Positions 57,371 through 64,000 of a stretch of 64,000 bases of DNA are shown in pieces. The position numbers and the translations under genes were made by a program. Below the pieces are notes generated by a model. It was not told the DNA's origin. It ran no database searches and saw only the letters and a program-made list of their open reading frames with translations. Location: contig JAFFJZ010000043.1 of the NCBI GenBank assembly GCA_018340375.1, forward strand, positions 248,001 through 312,000, written 5' to 3'. Every line of letters begins with the position of its first letter. The stretch's first letter is position 1. The DNA comes from Gonatopus flavifemur. Lineage: Eukaryota; Arthropoda; Insecta; Hymenoptera; Dryinidae.

Positions 57371-57756
57371 GGGGACACCGTTTTGAATCGATAGAGAAGA
57401 TCCAAGCCGAATCGAAAAGAGAGCTGAAGGCCATCCCGGAAACCGACTTCAACAGCTGTTTCGAAGATTGGAAAATGCGTTGGCTGAAGTGAATTGGGTC
57501 CGGGGGGGGGGGTGGTTACTTTGAAGGCGATGGACTTGATTTGGGAGGATAAATGAAGATTTTTGAAAATAAATACTATGTCACCTTATTTTTTAGACAC
57601 AGTAGTATACTCGTTACACCATGTTTCTGTTTTCAATCAGCACATAAATCAAAAATGGTTATTGAGTTTTGGTTGTTGGACAGTCTTAGAGCAATGTTGA
57701 ATCAATACTGTTTGTGGAATAATCAGTTTGCAGAATAATAAAAAGAAACGATACTA

Positions 57757-57991
57757 CACGCAGAAAAATATATTTCCAAAAGTCACATAATTTATTGAGG
57801 ATCAGCGCCAGTCTGTGACGAATTAAATTATTTACCTTAAGATAGCTTCAAAAGTACCATAATTTCTTGTAGAAATACATCTGATTATGGAAGTTTTTAA
57901 AGATAAATTCAAGTCAAAACTCTATCTGTCACAGACTGGCGCTGATCCTCAATAAATCATGGGACTCTTCAACACATCTGTTTTCTGCGTG
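57757..57991. mobile_element. CAC-type foldback element, CACGCAG ends
   Basis: Starts cacgcagaaaaatatatttcc and ends ...ctgttttctgcgtg; TA duplicated (57755-57756, 57992-57993). The arms hold a long mirrored block, gaggatcagcgccagtctgtg. Confidence 0.88.
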
Positions 57992-58454
57992 TACCCTAAT
58001 ATAGATGCAACGTTGTTGCAATACGGAATCAGTGATACATCAGTATTCAATTCATCTCTACCGCAACATAGTTACTGTAATGAGACAAGCTGAGCTAGTA
58101 CTGGATCATGATCGGACACCCGGGATGGGCTTTTTTGGCTTCCAGAAGTATTTCTAGTGGGGATTACTGATTCTCTGTGAAATATGTCTTTGAAGTGAAA
58201 TATGAGGTCAAAAAGAAGTATTCCCCACTATATAGTACTCCCAAAGCACGAAACAGGCCATACCTGTTGGAGAGATTATTTCATTTGTCAGGTAGACAAT
58301 GCGCCAGTATTGGTGGGGCTTCAACGGACTACGGAACGGGTAATCAACTAACCTGAAAGCAAGGCAAGAAATTCTAGCTCGATCAACAACAGAAACTCAA
58401 ATAAATTCTAACAAAAAGTTTATTAATTAATTTTCAAATTTCTATTGTACTGCA

Positions 58455-58680
58455 CACGGAAGAAGATATTGTTGTCATGAGGATATTAGTCTGGTGTTAT
58501 GACTATCCAAAGTACAGGTATATAAGTATCGTTGCCATGATGAAACAGATCCTTCGAGGAACGATATAGATGTTTATCATAGTCATCTATTATTGTTATG
58601 ATAACGATGCAGTATTGCCCCCACAGGTATATCTTCTAACCATACTTGAGATGCTTACAATAACCATATTTTTTTCCGTG
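58455..58680. mobile_element. CAC-type TIR element, CACGGA ends
   Basis: Left end cacggaagaagatattg, right end ...catatttttttccgtg; CA duplicated (58453-58454, 58681-58682). Interior of imperfect tgtcatgatg/accata words, no gene. Confidence 0.8.
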
Positions 58681-59579
58681 CAAATGTTAGCTAGGTATTG
58701 CAACTAAATATCTCAGCACTCACAGGACAGCCATTCTGAGTGAAAGTAAATTGTTTTAGAAGATATCGAGCGATCAAGAGACACGGTAGCGTCTCGACGC
58801 CAAGTACATGAAAACCCTGGAAGAAAAAAAAATGAAAAAGCATAAGTCGTGCGCTACCGTGTATCTTTACACGAAAACCAAGATTTTCTATAGTCAAAAA
58901 ATCTTTAACCCACAATAACTCATCACACATTGAATGTCACGAAAAAATAATTACACTTCTACTATATAATTCGAATACACACTTTCGATTAAGCACACTA
59001 CGAAGTTGATCCGTTCACGCGATCCCGAGATACAAACGTTTCAAATTTTCATGCGATCAAAACATCAGGATTTTTCTTCATCATCATCGCCACTTTCGAT
59101 TCATTTTAATCACGATAGCGACTATAGTTTTTCGTCATCGGAATTCGGGAGGGTTTCTTCCATTGGCGTAGAGATATTCTGTCTCTTTCCTTCTTGGAAC
59201 ATCCAATATTCTGTCCTTTTTCCTTCCTTCCAATATCCAATAGCATTCACTTCAGTTAATGTATATTATAATCCGAACATCCAATAGCGTGCATTTCAGT
59301 GTAGTGTGATCTATACATTGTCAAAACATAAACAAATAACCTGTCAATGAGGCAAAGTGTTGATAGGTTATTATAATATTAAAAGAATAATTGAAAAATG
59401 GATGAATTGTGAATTGCAGGTTATACAACGTTACAGGTATGACAGGTCATTATAACAACAATCGAACGCACACAAATAACCTGGAATTATATATACTTTT
59501 ATATATGACTTGAAAGGATTCATGAATGGATTAATAAATAAATGATGAAGAGGTTATTTGTAAAAAAAAACACAAAAAG
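58681..59579. other. No supported gene
   Basis: A possible 93-nt exon on the minus strand (58816-58724, CTTCCAG acceptor and GTGAGT donor) lies within a small inverted repeat (acacggtagcg / cgctaccgtgt), so it is not called. Confidence 0.35.
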
Positions 59580-60404
59580 TTTGAGAAAGGTATAAATAAA
59601 TTTATTTGCTACATTCAGGAAATTGCTATATACACAGGTAAGCTCTGTATGATGTATTATTCATAAAATACAATATTCCTCCACAGACAACAGCTCAGCA
59701 GGAATACCGTAATGAACAGTCTGCTACTGTTGGTTCTTACCACCAGAACCACAGGCTGATGATCAAATAAATCATACAAGGTCTAGGCGAAAATAATGAT
59801 TCAAATTTAAGCATTACTTTTTAGGTGAAATCTTATCGGATATACCATAACCCCCTTACAAACAATCTACTATCAGGTTCTCCTGCTAGAGTCGTTGGAA
59901 AATGATCAACTGGATCATATCGAGCATGCTCAAGGGAAAAGATTCAAGTTTATTTGCAATTCCTCCACATACCATAAAGTTAGAGATATATGATAAGTTC
60001 TGATGGACAGTCAACTACTGGAGCCTTCCGAAATAGCTGATCAAAACCAGATGACCAGCTACTTTGGAAGGCTTCACTGTCGATTTCTCTGATTAGGATC
60101 ATAGGCAATCGATGAAGAAGATCATACCGAGCCTGCTTAAGGGTGATTATTGAAGTTTATTTGCTATTTTTTTACAGGCAAAAGTATAATGGATATACCA
60201 TAATCTCTAATGGAATCCATTACTCTGCAATCAGAATCGTGAACAAATAATGAGACAGAATAGTGAATAGATAATTAATGTAAATTCAATTATAGCAAGT
60301 TTGAAAAACATTCGAAAATAAGGTTAGTCACCGAGCACTTCAGGTATACTAAAATATGACATCCTGAATCAAAATTATGAACTATGTACAAAATGGTTTC
60401 CCTA
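59580..60404. repeat. Degenerate repeat units before the inverted repeat
   Basis: Diverged units share ttcaagtttatttgc, ggatataccataa and gatcataccgagc, and grade into the roughly 175-bp units of the adjacent arm (ggtggatgaagaaaaagc at about 60425 and 60603). Confidence 0.6.
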
Positions 60405-61794
60405 GATTCTTTGAGTAAAATTACAGGTGGATCAAGAAAAAGTAGAAAGGATGCAGGTATACTATACATCTGTATGTTGCTCACCACCACGATCAATATC
60501 ATCAGGTAGCGTAGAAGGGAAATGAAGAAAAGGCAGAAGTGCAGTGGATATACAAGTCCTTGCGTTGAATAATACTACTATCAGATTCTTCCAACAGAAT
60601 CATCGGTGGATGAAGAAAAAGCGAAAAGGATGTAGATGTACCATACATCTGTACGTTAAATCCTACCATGATCATTAGGTAGCGTTGAAGGAAACCGCAG
60701 AAAAGATAGGAGGGCAGTGGATATATCACAAATCTCTGCATCGGGTGCATTCCACTGACCAATTGACAAATGATTAGAGAGACTGTTTAGGATCAACTCA
60801 ACGAAAATTGAGCAGATACAATATTCTGATTATAGAAATTGTTGCAGAACAACTACAGGTCAACTTGACTGATGTGACTGGATGTGACAATTCATTCTGA
60901 ATGTTTTCTTCCAAAGTTCCATCTTTTCAGTTGTTCCATTCAAGCTGGATTATATTTTTGTTCTTACAAACCATCATTTTTATCTTTACTCATCTTGGTT
61001 TTGGAATGATTCAATTCTCAAATATCATGAATATTAAATGGTTTGGATATTTGATACAAAATTGCTTTTTAATGATCATGAATCACTTTGAATACATTTT
61101 GAACATTTCATGGATCCTAGAGTTACTAAATCTCTCAACCCAAAATACTCTATGACAATTTAATAAAATTCATGATATTTGAGAATTGAATCATTCCAAA
61201 ACCAAGATGAGTAAAGTCAAAAATGATGGTTTGTAAGAACAAAAATATAATCCAGCTTGAATGGAACAACTGAAAAGATGGAACTTTGGAAGAAAACATT
61301 CAGAATGAATTGTCACATCCAGTCACATCAGTCAAGTTGACCTGTAGTTGTTCTGCAATAATTCCTATAATCAGAATATTGTATCTGCTCAATTTTCGTT
61401 GAGTTGATCCTAAACAGTCTCTCTAATCATTTGTCAATTCGTCAGTGGAATGCACCCGATGCAAAGATTTGTGATATATCCACTGCCCTCCTATCTTTTC
61501 TGCATTTTCCTTCAACGCTACCTAATGATCATGATAGGATTTAGCGTACAGATGTATGGTACATTTACATCCTTTTTGCTTTTTCTTCATCCACCTATGA
61601 TTCTGTCGGAAGAATCTGATAGTGGTATTATTCAACGCAAGGACTTGTATATCCACTGCACTTCTGCCTTTTCTTCATTTCCCTTCTACGCTACCTGATG
61701 ATACTGATCGTGGTGGTAAGTAACATACACATGTATAGTATACCTGCATCCTTTCTACTTTTTCTTGATCCACCTGTAATTTTACTCAAAGAAT
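60405..61794. repeat. Large inverted repeat, 628-bp arms
   Basis: Left arm 60405-61032 and right arm 61168-61794 are reverse complements at about 97% identity by eye, separated by a 135-bp spacer. Each arm contains two tandem units of about 175 bp and a unique inner part. The ORFs (60502-60762, 61450-61698) are mirror images of each other, as expected. Confidence 0.93.
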
Positions 61795-61911
61795 TCACTC
61801 ACTGAGAAAACTTTCTCACCTGGGTACTCAGGAATAAGGATATTGGATAATATATAATCCAGGGGCCAAAATATTGATGAAAAATCAACCGAAACTCACG
61901 CGTTCAACGTA

Positions 61912-62652
61912 ATGGGTCTTCCTCATGTTGACGGTGTTTCTTCTTATTTGAATGCAGTAATGCAGTGTATATTGTACTGTGCTTCTAAGACAAAACAATT
62001 ACTTTTATCTGACCCCAATGACATCATAAATATTTCAATTCAAAACTACGATTCGCAAAAAAACCTTGATATCATAGCTTTAAAACAGCTTGCAGGTCCA
62101 CAATACTCGCATAATCACTCACAAGATGCAGGAGAATTCATCACTTCTATTTGTGAGAATTCAATGGCTATTAAAAATTCAGTGGAGCACCAAATAACTA
62201 CCTTAACGGAATGTACGAAATGTGAATATACCGAAAATATTGTTGGTACGAATTGTGTTACACGTCTTGGTCTACCTCCAATTTCACAAAAATTATTTGA
62301 GTTTCAAGAAATATCCAAGTTCAATTTTTCAACATCGAAAATTTTCGAAGATTCTTGTGACAATTGTAATAACTTGCATAAAACTAAAAAATCATTTATA
62401 ACAGCGTCAGAACAATATATAATTGTGCAATTGATGATGTTTAATCACAATAATGTTGAAGCAACAGAGGTAGAAAATATAAACATTAAAGCAGTACCAA
62501 CTTCAAAAATCATAATTGCACAACACTTTTATAAAGTTAGAGCTGTTGTTTTTCATCAGGGTAAAAATATTTCTGAAGATAATTTCACATGCATGTTACG
62601 AAGTAAAGGTACGAAGTGGATATTTATTCATGATCTGCAAGTTGAAGAGTGA
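61912..62652 (+). CDS. USP-like (peptidase C19) protein lacking catalytic residues
   Basis: A 246-codon intact ORF; the frame is open for a further 17 codons upstream of the ATG to a stop. The layout follows ubiquitin-specific proteases. The N-terminal box is GLPHVDGVSSYLNAVMQC (compare GLxNxGNTCYLNAxLQ). Then come SQDAGEFI (for QDAHEF), zinc-ribbon pairs CTKC and CDNC, a YIIVQLMMF strand, and a C-terminal VVFHQGKNISEDNF...WIFIHD (for HxGxxxxGHY...W). The catalytic Cys is Ser, the catalytic His position is Asn, and the oxyanion Asn is changed. If expressed it would be a ubiquitin-binding pseudo-enzyme rather than a protease. It is short for the family (cores are usually above 300 residues). 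It sits 118 bp after the large inverted repeat with no clear promoter, so it could be a retained host gene copy or transposon cargo. Confidence 0.65.
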   Translation: MGLPHVDGVSSYLNAVMQCILYCASKTKQLLLSDPNDIINISIQNYDSQKNLDIIALKQLAGPQYSHNHSQDAGEFITSICENSMAIKNSVEHQITTLTECTKCEYTENIVGTNCVTRLGLPPISQKLFEFQEISKFNFSTSKIFEDSCDNCNNLHKTKKSFITASEQYIIVQLMMFNHNNVEATEVENINIKAVPTSKIIIAQHFYKVRAVVFHQGKNISEDNFTCMLRSKGTKWIFIHDLQVEE

Positions 62653-63007
62653 CATTGGCCACGCAATGCTAAAGACTCGTATATATATTTCTTTGAAAAG
62701 CAATAATTTCGCTTCATCATAAAATTAGAATTCAATTACTGTGATATTGTACAGTTTTGAAGAATATAGAATACCTTTATAATACCATAACGAACCAAAT
62801 ATTCTTGAAAAATTTTTTCGAATGATTTCGATGGATATTCCACAAAATTCTGAAAATGTCTGGTACAGTACTAGGAAGTGTCTTCAATCTGATATCTTGA
62901 AGGTATATCTTTTTGTTGGATGATAAATATTTGACATCTCTTCACCCAGATAGCAAAAGTTCCAAAAACTAGATCCCATTGAATCCTTCTGGAACCACAA
63001 AATGAAT
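62653..63007. other. Downstream of the USP-like ORF
   Basis: AT-rich. A cccagatagcaaaag motif at 62945 resembles the left end of the element at 46367, but no right end was found. Confidence 0.4.
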
Positions 63008-63142
63008 CACTGAAGTGTCAGTAGGATGGAGTTCTTGGAGAATTCAAATCGCCTTTTGTCATACTATATACAGTACAATATACAGTATGACAAAAGGCAA
63101 TTTGAATTCTCCAAAGACTCTATTCTGTTGACACTTCAGTAG
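63008..63142. mobile_element. Foldback element, arms of about 60 bp
   Basis: cactgaagtgtcag at the left mirrors tgacacttcagtag at the right, with the arms continuing through ggagaattcaaat and ccttttgtcatact around tacagta. Target duplication unresolved. Confidence 0.75.
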
Positions 63143-63292
63143 TTCAGTAATTTCTGTTGGATACCTTGAATATATTGTACGCAAGTTTCCTCTGTCTGTA
63201 AGATCTATGTTGTTTCGATTTTCTTACAATAATTTCTTGAAAACACTGGAAATTTCCGCACAAGACATGTTCAGCACAATATCGTGGGCTGT

Positions 63293-63357
63293 TTTGAGCG
63301 GCGTGTGCTACTTTGAGCGCTGTGAGTTGCTTTGAGCGCTCTGAGCTGCTTTGAGCG
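63293..63357. repeat. 19-bp minisatellite, four units
   Basis: tttgagcg occurs at 63293, 63312, 63331 and 63350, exactly 19 bp apart, within units like tttgagcgctctgagctgc. Confidence 0.9.
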
Positions 63358-64000
63358 CCAACTTATCAGTCAAGGAAAATTTAGTTTTCGGAATTCTTCA
63401 CACGTATATTTGTTCATGGGAATTCGCTTTTCTTCCCTTCTTTCCTTCATTCTTCATTTCGATAATCTATTGCCGTCCAATGATAAGATGACTGATGGAA
63501 ATCCAAGTGGATCTTTATATTACATAAGTTATCTGAGGACATTTCCTTCATTCCTACGATTGCCATAAACTCGACAGAGGTATTCCATCTTTATGTGGGT
63601 TCAGTTGGAAGCATATTCAGAAAAAGAAGTGAAATCCCCAAAAAAACTCCGAAAAAGTAAAGAAATAACGCCAAGTACATGAAAATCCCAAAAACAAAGA
63701 ATAAAAATTCTAAAAACACATTCTAAAGAAAAATTTCACTGCATTCAGAATTTCGAGGGGATATGAGAGGATATGCTCCATTTGAAAAAAAAAGATATGA
63801 AATCAATATTAGCGACCAAGTACATTGGTTATCCAAAGGATATGTCAAAGAGTGTTGGTATATTGTAACTTCAGTTTGTTTAAACTGTATTGAAGGTGAT
63901 TTATGATTTTCAAAACAGCATTATTGTATTGAAAAAATAAATAAAACAAGCGAATCGCTCTGCTCGTATATATAGATACCAAAGAGTGAAAAAAAAGTAG
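63358..64000. other. No supported gene
   Basis: AT-rich end of the window. The 78-codon ORF at 63332-63568 starts inside the minisatellite and has no supporting signal. Confidence 0.4.

Larger units (their letters stand above)
56016..57492 (+). pseudogene. Mariner 3 transposase, inactivated
   Basis: Starts MSAFVERRICIKSCLRNEFS, with NVYKWYKEFQEGGERIKDEKRPGRP, RLTIRDFADDVG and LGLRR-type text, then GDETW- and HHDNAPAH-like blocks further on. It is broken by the hAT MITE at 56423-56558 and by a stop in PPY*PDL. The Trp after the third catalytic position is also TGA, and that third Asp is Asn (SCNF). A second element at 57045 splits the C-terminal region, whose end (HRFESIEKIQ...CFEDWKMRW) is still readable at 57380-57490. 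Confidence 0.9.
55822..57605 (+). mobile_element. Mariner element 3 (dead) with two nested insertions
   Basis: Inverted ends ctactgtgtccaaagagtaa and ctactgtgtctaaaaaataa; TA duplicated (55820-55821, 57606-57607). The 1784 bp include a 136-bp hAT-type element and a roughly 325-bp CCCATGTG-family element. Confidence 0.93.

Noticed and set aside
58724..58816. 93-nt putative exon with CTTCCAG acceptor and GTGAGT donor, minus strand
   Set aside because: Open in two frames, lies in a small inverted repeat, and no neighbouring exon was found.

Overview
The window looks like a repeat-dense, AT-rich insect (at least arthropod) nuclear genome. It holds DD34D mariner elements, a Ty3/gypsy LTR retrotransposon, an RTE-type non-LTR element, many short terminal-inverted-repeat (TIR) elements and a few GT-AG intron candidates. 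It has no operons or bacterial signals. A hymenopteran is a reasonable guess, but the sequence does not prove it. Only a small part is plausible host coding sequence; most of the rest is layers of nested transposons.

Layout. 0-3.1 kb: nested direct/inverted repeats and small TIR elements, one a hAT-type element with a perfect 8-bp target duplication. 3.5-10.1 kb: three short minus-strand candidate host exon sets (3510-3948, 6782-7205, 9968-10108) and, between the last two, a minus-strand solo LTR (7494-9139). 10.7-14.5 kb: foldback and TIR elements, including a nested pair whose empty site is preserved in a neighbouring copy. 18.18-27.8 kb: a complete, young Ty3/gypsy element (LTRs of 1573/1574 bp with about six substitutions and one indel between them, 4-bp target duplication GATG, tRNA-Lys-type primer site). 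It has a fused gag-pol frame, a frameshift before the integrase C-terminus, and an unrecognised third ORF in the env position. 28.5-32.05 kb: a large CCC...GGG element made of internal tandem arrays, with a dead mariner and a foldback element inserted in it. 32.5-33.5 kb: two copies of a hairpin-array element. 33.7-38.1 kb: a second mariner split by a roughly 3.1-kb RTE-like retrotransposon. 38-50 kb: many TIR elements, a foldback of about 570 bp and a roughly 130-bp tandem array. 52.8-53.8 kb: a degenerate array with a period near 160 bp. 55.8-57.6 kb: a third mariner with two further elements nested in it. 60.4-61.8 kb: an inverted repeat with 628-bp arms. 61.9-62.65 kb: an intact ORF resembling a ubiquitin-specific protease (USP, peptidase C19) that has lost its catalytic residues.

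Most notable. (1) ORF3 of the LTR element. (2) The USP-like pseudo-enzyme ORF beside the large inverted repeat. (3) A large set of non-autonomous elements with CAC...GTG or CCC...GGG ends and 2-bp target duplications. Their insertion boundaries can be verified inside the window from paralogous or conserved empty sites. All readings were made by eye; family names rest on recognised motifs, not on database searches.
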